A stretch of DNA of 64,000 nt from Vibrio sp. 05-20-BW147 (lineage in GTDB: Bacteria > Pseudomonadota > Gammaproteobacteria > Enterobacterales > Vibrionaceae), in the NCBI RefSeq assembly GCF_013369385.1, contig NZ_SZTO01000013.1, positions 51,409 through 115,408 on the forward strand. The letters run 5' to 3'. The first letter of the stretch is position 1. Every line of letters starts with the position of its first letter. The notes beneath the pieces are model-generated. The model ran no database searches. It was given only the letters and a program-made list of their open reading frames with translations, and was not told where the DNA came from. A program made the translations under genes and the position numbers. Below, piece after piece: positions 26,769 through 35,108 of this stretch.

Positions 26769-29700
26769 GTGATTTCTGGTTTTACCCTATTTTGGCGGGC
26801 GGTGCTGTGGTTGTTAGTGACCCTGTTATTATTGCTCGCCATCTTGGTCACTGGGCTACGCATTGCGTTGCCGCAGATGAACCATTTTCAAAATGAAATC
26901 AAAACCTGGGTCAAGCAAGGCACCGGGTTGGATGTCTCTATCTCTAGCGTGGCGGGATCATGGCGAAATAGCCATCCTTCTGTCGCTTTGCAGGGCTTTG
27001 AAGCGTATTTGCCTGGGGATAAAAAAATCAATATTTCGGTGGACGAAGTTCAGATTGAATTTGATTTACTAGAATCTATTTTTCGTCTGCAACCGGTCAT
27101 TGCCAATCTCGACATGCGCGGCTTGGCTTTGGATGTCCGCGCCATTGAATGGGTCTCTACTGAAGGGCCTCCGACTCGCGAAACCGCTTCTGAATCGCAA
27201 GAATCCTCGAACCTGATTAAGCAACTCGATAACTTGTTGCTGCGTCAGTTGGACGAGTTCTCTATTACTCAATCGAAGATATGGTATCAGTCCGTTTCGG
27301 GAGAAAATCGCCGCCTTGATATCGATCGTTTACGTTGGCGTAATCAAGGTGCTCATCATTTAGCGGAAGGGGTGGTGAGTGTCGCGGGCACCAATCTTAA
27401 TGCGCTGTTAGTGAGCGCTAACTTTGTTGACCATGGCTCACTTTTGGATGTGAGTGGCGAATTTTACGTCAATGCGGAAGAAATTGCCGTCAGACAATGG
27501 CTCACTCGCTATGTGAAGAAAGAGACTGGCATCGAGTCAGGAAAAATCAGCCTAAAGTCTTGGTTGACCTTACAGCACTCACAACCTCGTTACGCCTTTG
27601 TGGAGCTTTTACCATCTGAGCTCATTTGGACGGAAAATGGGCGTCATGAGCTAACATTGGAATCGGGCGTTTTAAAACTCTCCCCTGATGCCGAAGGTTG
27701 GAAAGTCAGTGGGCATTCACTGACGTTGCGCACCGATGACATGGATTGGCCTGAACTGGATGTGGCTTTTGATTGGCAACCACAGGGTTGGAAGTTGAAT
27801 CTTTCCCAGTTAAGTCTCGAGGCATTGATGCCGTTGGTCAAATTGCTTCCGGAATCGAATCAAACAAGTGATGTGCTGCAGCAACTGCGCCCGAATGGTG
27901 TGATTGAAGATATTCGTGTTGCGATGTCTGGTAGCGACCTAGGGACATTACGTTATTCAGCAGACATTGATGCCTTAGCCATGCAGCAGTGGGAGTTGCT
28001 ACCGGGTTTTCATCATGTGTCGGGTTCACTCTTTGGTAGTCTCAATCAAGCGAAAGCCTCTATTTCTGTGATTGATGATGAATTTCCTTATGGAGAGGTG
28101 TTTCAGGCCCCGCTTAACATCAAGCAAGGGCTGGTGGATATTGTTTGGCAGAACGATCAAAATGGCTGGCGATTGTGGTCTGATAAAATCACCGCAGCGA
28201 CGCCCGATCTGCAGGTGCTGGGGGCGTTTCGTCTCGATTTCCCGAAAGATAAGAGCCCATTTTTGTCTTTCTATGCCGAAGCTGATGCTTACAACGTAGG
28301 GGAAACGTGGCGCTATCTGCCAACCTTGGCGCTCGGACGAGAACTGACCGATTACCTTTCGACGGCCATTCAAGGTGGTAAAGTCAACACAGCAAAGCTG
28401 CTGTGGTATGGCGAATTAGCGCAATTTCCTTATGGAAAAAATGATGGCATGTTCCAAGCGTGGGTAGGTTTAAAACAAGGTAAGTTCAGCTTTGATACCG
28501 CTTGGCCTCCGATTACCGATTTGCAGTTGGATCTTTTGTTCCAAAACGATGCTATGTATTTGGATTCCAAGTCCGCCACCTTAAAAGACGTCAAAGCGAG
28601 CCGAATTACAGGGCGAATCCCCGAACTGGCAGAAGGGGGGCACATCGAAATCGAAGCTAAGGCGACGGCTGCGGGCAATGCCGTGCGTGACTACATGACC
28701 GCCACGCCGCTGGTGGATTCAGTTGGCGCCGCGTTAACGGCTTTGCAAGTTCGTGGGCCAGTGAAGTCAGAGTTTCAGCTCAATATTCCGTTTACCAGTG
28801 ACAAAGAGCCGCGAGCGTGGGGATATGCGGAGTTAAAGGGCAACCGAGTTGACATTGATGCGCCGCCGATGAGGCTGGAAAAAGTGACAGGACGAATTGA
28901 GTTCGATAATGATGTGGTGAAAGCCTCTGGACTCTCTGCTCGCCTGTTAAAACAGCCGATTGCCATCGATTTTGCTGGGGAAAGCGCGGCAAACGGTTAT
29001 AACGTGGTGATCAATACTCTGGCGGATTGGGATGTGAAACCTTTGGTTCCTTATGTGGGCGAGCAATGGCTTGGTCGCTTATCGGGACATGCCCCTTGGA
29101 GTATGGATATCGATCTGCAGTTGAATGATGTCGGTTTCACCTATCAAGTCGATCTGAACGCTAAGTTAAACGACATTGCCAGCCAGTACCCTTACCCACT
29201 TGATAAGCGTGTTGGTGAAGCGTGGCAGGCGCGTATGCAAGCATCAGGAAATCAAGAGTCGATCACGGCACGTCTGCAAATGCCCAATGCCAAGTATCAA
29301 ACAGAAATTGATATTACGGGTAAAGTGCCCGTATTAAGTGCAACCAATCTCGTGCTGGGTAGTGGTGGGTTTAAAATCAGTCCGGTGGTGGGGCATCATG
29401 CTTTAATTCGCACTGATTATTTCGATCTTGACCAATGGCTCTCGGTTTTGAGCGCGCCAAAAGTTGCGGAAAAGTCGACTCTGGCGCAAATGAATACACC
29501 AGAGGTTCCGCTTCCAACGCGTGTCAAAGTGGAAACGCCAACCTTGGTGTTGGCCGGTATCGAGTTTCATGATGTGGATTTCTCGGCACGGAAGAAAAAT
29601 CTCAATTGGCAGTTCAACCTTAAAAGCCAAGAAGCCGTAGGACAGGCTAACTACCTTGAACCTTACGACTTAGCGGTATCATTAGAGCGCTTGCATCTCT

Positions 29701-30656
29701 ATGTCCCGGGTTTGGATGAGAAGAAAGCGCAAGGTGAGTCTTTGTTAACTGCCGAAAGCGCTGAAGCGCCATTGATCAGTCAGTTTGATCGCGATTTTCA
29801 TCAGCTGATGCCAAATCTCACCTTGAACATTGATGATTTTTGGCTTCAGGGCTACAAAGTGGGTCATGTGAACATCGATTTGCAACGCCAAGGTAAAGCT
29901 TTGGTGTGGAAAAATATTTCGCTGGTCAGTGGTTCAAACCGCGTTGATGTTAATGGGAGTTGGAAGCTGGACAGAGAAACTAGCCAGTCGAAGATGAACC
30001 TAAAAATTAAGAGTGACAACAACAGTGACTTGATGGAGCGTTTTGGTATCACGTCAGGGATCCAAAAAGCGCCGTTTGAAATTACCTCACAAGTGACTTG
30101 GGATGGGGCGCCTTGGTCGATGCGGGTAAATACGCTTGATGGTGATGTGCAAACCGAATTTGGCAAAGGCATCATTACTGACGTGAGCGGCGCGGCTCGT
30201 TTGTTGGGGCTATTTAGTCTCGATTCCATCATTCGTAAAATGCAGCTCGATTTTACCGATGTGTTTGATAAAGGTATGGCCTTTAACTCCATCAAAGGCA
30301 CGGGCAAGATCCAAGATGGCGTGTTTGTCACCAACGATATTGAAATGGATGCGTTGGCTGGGGCGATGAAAATTCGCGGGCTTGCCAACATGGTGACACG
30401 TACAGTTGACGCGGAAGTGCAGTTTACCCCAGATATTACCTCTGGTATCCCGATGTTGACGGCGTTTGCGGTCGCGCCACAAACGGCACTCTACGTGTTG
30501 GCGATTTCCACCGTGATTTCGCCAGTTGTGGAAGTGTTTACCCAAGTTAACTATTCGGTTAAAGGGCCGCTTGACTCGCCAACGGTCAGTGAAATTTCGC
30601 GTAGTCGCGGTGAGTTCGAGTTACCGGAAAAACTGCGTAAAGAAGCGCAAGAATAA
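26769..30656 (+). CDS. yhdP: AsmA-like inter-membrane lipid transport protein YhdP
   Basis: YhdP is a very long periplasm-spanning protein anchored in the inner membrane by one N-terminal helix (about residues 7-30). With TamB and YdbH it carries phospholipids to the outer membrane in E. coli. The 1295 residues have the DUF3971/AsmA-like C-terminal half, and the start and end match the family (LRIALPQMN near the N-terminus; GFT and SLPEKLR-like ends). It starts at GTG 26769, 11 bases after rng, and is followed by a closely spaced amidase and tldD. Confidence 0.94.
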   Translation: MISGFTLFWRAVLWLLVTLLLLLAILVTGLRIALPQMNHFQNEIKTWVKQGTGLDVSISSVAGSWRNSHPSVALQGFEAYLPGDKKINISVDEVQIEFDLLESIFRLQPVIANLDMRGLALDVRAIEWVSTEGPPTRETASESQESSNLIKQLDNLLLRQLDEFSITQSKIWYQSVSGENRRLDIDRLRWRNQGAHHLAEGVVSVAGTNLNALLVSANFVDHGSLLDVSGEFYVNAEEIAVRQWLTRYVKKETGIESGKISLKSWLTLQHSQPRYAFVELLPSELIWTENGRHELTLESGVLKLSPDAEGWKVSGHSLTLRTDDMDWPELDVAFDWQPQGWKLNLSQLSLEALMPLVKLLPESNQTSDVLQQLRPNGVIEDIRVAMSGSDLGTLRYSADIDALAMQQWELLPGFHHVSGSLFGSLNQAKASISVIDDEFPYGEVFQAPLNIKQGLVDIVWQNDQNGWRLWSDKITAATPDLQVLGAFRLDFPKDKSPFLSFYAEADAYNVGETWRYLPTLALGRELTDYLSTAIQGGKVNTAKLLWYGELAQFPYGKNDGMFQAWVGLKQGKFSFDTAWPPITDLQLDLLFQNDAMYLDSKSATLKDVKASRITGRIPELAEGGHIEIEAKATAAGNAVRDYMTATPLVDSVGAALTALQVRGPVKSEFQLNIPFTSDKEPRAWGYAELKGNRVDIDAPPMRLEKVTGRIEFDNDVVKASGLSARLLKQPIAIDFAGESAANGYNVVINTLADWDVKPLVPYVGEQWLGRLSGHAPWSMDIDLQLNDVGFTYQVDLNAKLNDIASQYPYPLDKRVGEAWQARMQASGNQESITARLQMPNAKYQTEIDITGKVPVLSATNLVLGSGGFKISPVVGHHALIRTDYFDLDQWLSVLSAPKVAEKSTLAQMNTPEVPLPTRVKVETPTLVLAGIEFHDVDFSARKKNLNWQFNLKSQEAVGQANYLEPYDLAVSLERLHLYVPGLDEKKAQGESLLTAESAEAPLISQFDRDFHQLMPNLTLNIDDFWLQGYKVGHVNIDLQRQGKALVWKNISLVSGSNRVDVNGSWKLDRETSQSKMNLKIKSDNNSDLMERFGITSGIQKAPFEITSQVTWDGAPWSMRVNTLDGDVQTEFGKGIITDVSGAARLLGLFSLDSIIRKMQLDFTDVFDKGMAFNSIKGTGKIQDGVFVTNDIEMDALAGAMKIRGLANMVTRTVDAEVQFTPDITSGIPMLTAFAVAPQTALYVLAISTVISPVVEVFTQVNYSVKGPLDSPTVSEISRSRGEFELPEKLRKEAQE

Positions 30657-30663
30657 GGAGCGA

Positions 30664-31491
30664 ATGATGGAAAGGATCGCCATTATTCAAATGACATCCT
30701 CGGCCAACCCTGATGAGAATGTGGCCTATATTGAACATTGGGCGGAGCAAGCCTCGCGACAGGGTGCAGAGTTGGTTGTTACGCCAGAAAATGCCTTGGT
30801 GTTTGGTGGACGTGATGATTATCACCGCCATGCAGAGCGTTTAGGTGAGGGGCCGTTGCAACACGCGATGAGTAACCTTGCCAAACGACTTGGGCTTACC
30901 TTAGTAGTCGGCAGTATGCCGATTCGTGATGGTGAATCGGTCACCACGACTTTAGTGGTGTTTGGCCCCGATGGCGTCAGGATCGGGGAGTACAGCAAGC
31001 TACATATGTTTGATGTTGATGTGGCCGATGGTCATGGTCGCTACCGAGAATCTGACAGTTTCAAAGCGGGTAACCAAGTTTGCTTAGTCGAGAGCTCTGT
31101 AGGGTGTTTAGGACTCAGTATCTGCTATGATCTGCGTTTTCCTGCGTTGTACCAGCAGTTGCGTCAACGAGGTGCAGAGATCCTCTTAGTTCCAGCTGCC
31201 TTTACGGCGGTCACTGGGCTGGCGCATTGGGAAGTATTGCTGCGTGCTAGAGCGATAGAAACACAATCGTGGGTGCTCGCAGCTGGGCAAGGTGGACATC
31301 ACTCAGCACAACGAGAAACATGGGGTCACTCGATGGTGATTGATCCTTGGGGAAAAGTGGTCGCACAATTACCGCAACAGGGCGATCTTCTGATTGCGGA
31401 TATCGACTTAAGTGCTTGCGAGTCGATTCGTGGCAAAATGCCAGTGGCGCAACACAGTCGCTTTACCCCATTATTAGATAACGAAAGATAA
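30664..31491 (+). CDS. Nitrilase-family amidase (deaminated glutathione amidase-like)
   Basis: A 275-residue carbon-nitrogen hydrolase starting at ATG 30664 behind AAGGAGCG; a longer frame overlapping yhdP lacks support. The Glu-Lys-Cys triad is visible: Glu in TPENALVF (about 41), Lys in YSKLHMFDVD (about 113) and Cys in SICYDLRFP (about 153). The LHMFDVD and RYRESDSF stretches place it near Nit1/YbeM-type enzymes that repair deaminated glutathione. The precise substrate is inferred. E. coli has no such gene between yhdP and tldD. Confidence 0.85.
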   Translation: MMERIAIIQMTSSANPDENVAYIEHWAEQASRQGAELVVTPENALVFGGRDDYHRHAERLGEGPLQHAMSNLAKRLGLTLVVGSMPIRDGESVTTTLVVFGPDGVRIGEYSKLHMFDVDVADGHGRYRESDSFKAGNQVCLVESSVGCLGLSICYDLRFPALYQQLRQRGAEILLVPAAFTAVTGLAHWEVLLRARAIETQSWVLAAGQGGHHSAQRETWGHSMVIDPWGKVVAQLPQQGDLLIADIDLSACESIRGKMPVAQHSRFTPLLDNER

Positions 31492-31514
31492 GATAACAAG
31501 GCAGAGCCAAGCTT

Positions 31515-32960
31515 ATGAGCATAAATCAGATTGAAGAAGCGCTATTAGCACCTGGGGGTCTGACGGCAGACGATATTGCCGCCACGTTAGGCAGTATTGC
31601 AACGCGCCAAATTGACTATGCCGATATCTATTTTCAATCCAGTTGGCATGAGTCACTGGTACTAGAAGACAGCATTATTAAAGACGGCTCGTTTAACATC
31701 GATTGTGGTGTCGGCGTGCGCGCTGTAACGGGTGAAAAAACCGGTTTCGCCTACTCTGACCAAATCCAATTGGAAGGATTGAAACAAAGTGCCATTGCCG
31801 CGCGTGGTATTGCTCAGCAAGGGAAAAATGCTCAAGTTCAAGCGTTTAAATGCAGCGATAACCAGAGTTACTATGCGGCGATTAATCCGCTGGCCGTCTG
31901 GGAGAAACAGCAAAAGACTGAACTGCTTAAATCACTGGATGCTTATATCCGTACTAAAGAGCCGCTGATTAAAGAGGTGTCGATTAGCCTCAGTGGTGTG
32001 CACGAGCAAATGCTGGTGGCCGCGACCGATGGTACGTACGCGGGAGATATTCGTCCTTTGGTTCGTCTTTCAATCAGCGTATTGGCGGAAAAAGGTGAGC
32101 GACGTGAGCGTGGCAGTGCGGGCGGTGGTGGCCGTTTTGGCTATGATTTTTTCCTTGGCGATGAAAATGGAGCACAGCGCGCGTTCCATTTTGCCGATGA
32201 AGCAATTCGCATGGCGTTGGTTAACTTGGAAGCCGATGCCGCGCCTGCGGGCAGTATGCCAGTGGTTCTCGGTTCTGGTTGGCCGGGCGTTCTGCTGCAT
32301 GAAGCGGTTGGTCATGGTTTGGAAGGCGATTTCAACCGTAAAGGATCTTCGGTCTTCTCTGGCAAAGTGGGTCAGCAAGTGACTTCTTCGTTGTGTACCA
32401 TTGTTGATGATGGCACCTTGAAAGATTTACGTGGTTCGCTCAACGTCGATGACGAAGGGGTGAATGGCCAGTACAACACGCTGATCGAAAATGGTGTGTT
32501 GAAAGGTTACATGCAAGATAAGCTCAACGCGCGTTTGATGGGGGTTAACCCAACGGGTAATGGCCGCCGTGAATCGTACGCGCATTTACCGATGCCGCGC
32601 ATGACCAATACCTATATGTTGCCAGGTCAGCATACCCCAGAAGAGATCATATCGACGGTGAAGAAAGGCTTGTACGCGCCAAACTTTGGTGGCGGTCAGG
32701 TGGACATTACTTCCGGTAAATTTGTGTTCTCGACCTCAGAAGCGTATTTGATTGAAGACGGCAAGATCACCCGTCCAGTGAAAGGGGCGACCTTGATCGG
32801 CTCGGGAATCGAAGCGATGCAGCAAGTCTCGATGGTGGGTAACGATCTCAGCATCGATCGCGGTGTCGGCGTGTGTGGTAAAGCCGGGCAGAGCATTCCT
32901 GTTGGCGTTGGTCAGCCAACCCTCAAGCTGGACTCGATCACCGTAGGTGGTACTGAGTAA
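31515..32960 (+). CDS. tldD: Metalloprotease TldD
   Basis: TldD forms a heterodimer with TldE/PmbA and cleaves small unfolded peptides; in E. coli it processes microcin B17 and degrades CcdA. The 481-residue protein has the zinc site HEAVGH (about residues 260-265), with a third ligand expected in the downstream Cys/Gly-rich segment. No tldE is in the window, which is normal since the two genes are separate. It ends at a strong terminator. Confidence 0.95.
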   Translation: MSINQIEEALLAPGGLTADDIAATLGSIATRQIDYADIYFQSSWHESLVLEDSIIKDGSFNIDCGVGVRAVTGEKTGFAYSDQIQLEGLKQSAIAARGIAQQGKNAQVQAFKCSDNQSYYAAINPLAVWEKQQKTELLKSLDAYIRTKEPLIKEVSISLSGVHEQMLVAATDGTYAGDIRPLVRLSISVLAEKGERRERGSAGGGGRFGYDFFLGDENGAQRAFHFADEAIRMALVNLEADAAPAGSMPVVLGSGWPGVLLHEAVGHGLEGDFNRKGSSVFSGKVGQQVTSSLCTIVDDGTLKDLRGSLNVDDEGVNGQYNTLIENGVLKGYMQDKLNARLMGVNPTGNGRRESYAHLPMPRMTNTYMLPGQHTPEEIISTVKKGLYAPNFGGGQVDITSGKFVFSTSEAYLIEDGKITRPVKGATLIGSGIEAMQQVSMVGNDLSIDRGVGVCGKAGQSIPVGVGQPTLKLDSITVGGTE

Positions 32961-32972
32961 TTTCATGAAATC

Positions 32973-33000
32973 AAAGGGGCGACGTGTTCGCCCCTTTTTC
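32973..33000 (+). terminator. Intrinsic terminator of tldD
   Basis: A perfect 10-bp stem AAAGGGGCGA/TCGCCCCTTT with loop CGTGT runs into a T tract, 13 bases after the tldD stop. Confidence 0.9.
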
Positions 33001-33044
33001 TTTGCGAGTCAACTTGTTTACTCATTGCGACTCTCTTCAGTACC

Positions 33045-33177
33045 CTAGCCCCTAGCCCCTAGCTCCTAGCTCCTGGCTCCTGGCTCCTAGTTCCTATTTC
33101 CTAGTTCCTATTTCCTATTTCCTAGTTCCTATTTCCTATTTCCTAGTTCCTATTTCCTAGTTCCTAGCTCCTAGCCC
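33045..33177. repeat. Tandem heptanucleotide array, 19 units
   Basis: Exactly 133 bases made of 19 seven-base units with no indels. Unit types in order: CTAGCCC x2, CTAGCTC x2, CTGGCTC x2, then CTAGTTC and CTATTTC in mixed order (units 7-17), CTAGCTC, CTAGCCC. C-rich units are at both ends and T-rich ones in the middle. It lies between the convergent tldD and phoH-like genes, just beyond the tldD terminator and 13 bases past the phoH-like stop. Similar heptamer arrays are known from intergenic regions of vibrios; the function is unknown. Confidence 0.95.
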
Positions 33178-33190
33178 CTCTCTTTCTCTA

Positions 33191-34570
33191 CTACAAATTC
33201 TCTTCGGCGAATTTAGCCAAGCGGCTGCGCACCACGCCATTGAGGTGAATGTTGGCGCTGCCTTCAAAGTTCTTAAAGCGCTCAACCATGTAAGTTAACC
33301 CCGAAGTAACAGGGGTGAGGTAGTGAGAATCGATCTGTGCAAGGTTGCCGGAACAGACGATCTTCGTTCCTTCGCCGCAGCGAGTAATAATGGTTTTGAT
33401 CTGCGAGGCGGTGAGGTTTTGACACTCATCGAGCAGAACAAACGCATTTTGGATCGATCTACCGCGCATAAAGTTGATCGACTTAAACTGAATGTTGGCT
33501 TTGTCGACAATGTACTTCAAGGATCCTTCGGTGCAGTGATCGTGCTTGTGCAGTGCTTCTAAGGTATCGGTGACCGCCGCCAGCCAAGGCATCATTTTTT
33601 CTTCTTCCGTGCCCGGTAAGAAACCGATGGACTCGCCAATGTCTGGGGTGTTTCGCGTGACGATGATCTTATCGAACATGCCTTTTTCAATGGTTTGTTC
33701 AAGCGCAGCCGCAAGTGCCAGTAAAGTTTTACCGCTGCCCGCCGCGCCGGTGAGGATCACGAGATCAATATCGGGATCGAGCAAGGCGTCCAATGCCATC
33801 GCTTGGTAGATATTTTTTGGTGTGATGTCCCATGCTTTACGGTGCATCAGGCGATCACGACTGAGATCGAGTAATGTCAGTTTGTCATCATCAATGGTTT
33901 CGACGCGGCCAACGAAATCACTCTCTTCCTCATCCACCACGTATTGATTGATAAACGTCGGATCAAACGGCGCACGATCCAACTTATGAAAAGTGCGCCC
34001 AGAGATGGCGTAGCTTTCGACTTGATCGACTTGGCTCCAGAAATTACCTTCTCGTACTTGGTAGCCTTTGGTTAGGTATTGAATATCATCAATCAATTGG
34101 TCGGTGCGGTAATCTTCCACAAAACGCACACCCGCCCCTTTGGCACGGAGACGCATGTTGATGTCTTTGGTGACCAACACCACTTCGCGTGGAGCACGCT
34201 TGTTTTGCAGATAGAGCACGGCGTTGAGGATGCGATTGTCGCCCGCTTTATCGGCGAACGCTTTGACGGTTTCTTGCAGTTCAAAATCGGCCAGAATAGA
34301 AATAGTGCCGTGGCCTTCGCTCTCTTTCGAAACAGGAATACCTTCTGAAATTTCATCAGGCGTCGCGTCTTTGAAAAGCGCTTCCAACGCACGAATGGCC
34401 ACGCGCGCATCACGGGCCACATCTCGTTTACTGTCTTTGATTCTGTCGAGTTCTTCAAGCACCGTCATAGGGATGACGACGTCATGCTCTTTAAAGGAAT
34501 AAATTGCGAAGGGTTCGTGCAGCAGTATGTTGGTATCAAGTACAAACAGTTTCCGATCGGTATCGCCCAT
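33191..34570 (-). CDS. PIN-PhoH family ATPase (PhoH2-like)
   Basis: A 459-residue protein joining an N-terminal PIN ribonuclease domain (about 1-140; FVLDTNILLHEP and VLEELDRIKD supply the acidic residues) to a C-terminal PhoH ATPase domain (Walker A GAAGSGKTLL near 260; LLDECQNL). PhoH2 proteins of this build are RNA helicase/RNases, in some bacteria paired with an antitoxin-like PhoAT; no such partner is visible upstream. I used ATG 34570, which follows AGGAGA; the longer frame from 34603 lacks a good RBS. It is not the phosphate-regulated phoH of E. coli. Confidence 0.85.
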   Translation of the reverse strand: MGDTDRKLFVLDTNILLHEPFAIYSFKEHDVVIPMTVLEELDRIKDSKRDVARDARVAIRALEALFKDATPDEISEGIPVSKESEGHGTISILADFELQETVKAFADKAGDNRILNAVLYLQNKRAPREVVLVTKDINMRLRAKGAGVRFVEDYRTDQLIDDIQYLTKGYQVREGNFWSQVDQVESYAISGRTFHKLDRAPFDPTFINQYVVDEEESDFVGRVETIDDDKLTLLDLSRDRLMHRKAWDITPKNIYQAMALDALLDPDIDLVILTGAAGSGKTLLALAAALEQTIEKGMFDKIIVTRNTPDIGESIGFLPGTEEEKMMPWLAAVTDTLEALHKHDHCTEGSLKYIVDKANIQFKSINFMRGRSIQNAFVLLDECQNLTASQIKTIITRCGEGTKIVCSGNLAQIDSHYLTPVTSGLTYMVERFKNFEGSANIHLNGVVRSRLAKFAEENL

Positions 34571-35108
34571 AGCGTCTCCTTGCCGTAAACCGGCTTTGCT
34601 CAAAGTACACTAAGCGGAAGAGCTTACTTCCTGCTTAGCATCTTGCCTGCAGAAGAGGTCGTGAGCATACGGCGTAATATACCGACAGAGGCACCAATTG
34701 GGGCGCTTATGGCATGTCAACCGAGTAGCGAGACGACTTACTGCAAACCCGTGTTGATCCAAATCGACTGAATAACGGTCTATTGACCTTTTAAAGCTAG
34801 CATGAACTGTACCGAGTTATTTTTCTGACGCGTTCATACTGGCTTAGTTCGAGTATACGTCATTTTTGGAACACCAGAACTCACAAATGACACGCTTTGT
34901 TTACATTTTGATTTCATCGTCACGGCTTGAAAAAAATATTGAGATTCTGAGTGTTTGAGCGTGACCTCCATCACGCCATCAAGTAAGATTAGCGGCCTTT
35001 TTCTGCGGCGATTTCTTCATCGATTGATAATTAATTTGTCCCGTTTGGCGGTGACAAAAAGCAGAACTAAGCTTTTAAGATTCACAATTAAAACGAGGTA
35101 GTCTATTC
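34571..35108. other. Intergenic region between phoH-like gene and rapA
   Basis: A 538-base divergent region without a credible gene. It holds a small hairpin near the phoH-like start (TAAGC and GAAG arms, 34611-34637), a CRP-like palindrome at 34959-34976 and, close to rapA, the loose pair GTGACA (35051-35056) and TAAGAT (35076-35081). The remainder is AT-rich with no recognised motif. Confidence 0.6.
34959..34976. promoter_or_regulatory. CRP-like binding site upstream of rapA
   Basis: GCGTGA-CCTCCA-TCACGC is a perfect inverted repeat around six bases and contains the CRP core GTGA-N6-TCAC. Its centre is about 141 bases before the rapA start codon. The flanking G/C in place of the usual T/A weakens the call. 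Confidence 0.5.

Noticed and set aside
29864..30391. 175-residue minus-strand open frame inside yhdP
   Set aside because: Antisense shadow of the long yhdP frame; rich in Ser/Leu/Pro as expected for a shadow.
30526..30663. Longer N-terminus of the nitrilase-family protein
   Set aside because: It lies entirely inside yhdP and lacks an RBS; AAGGAG marks 30664.
33045..33177. CRISPR array or G-quadruplex tract
   Set aside because: Units are seven bases with no spacers, so it is not a CRISPR. GG dinucleotides every seven bases on the minus strand could at best give weak two-tetrad structures.
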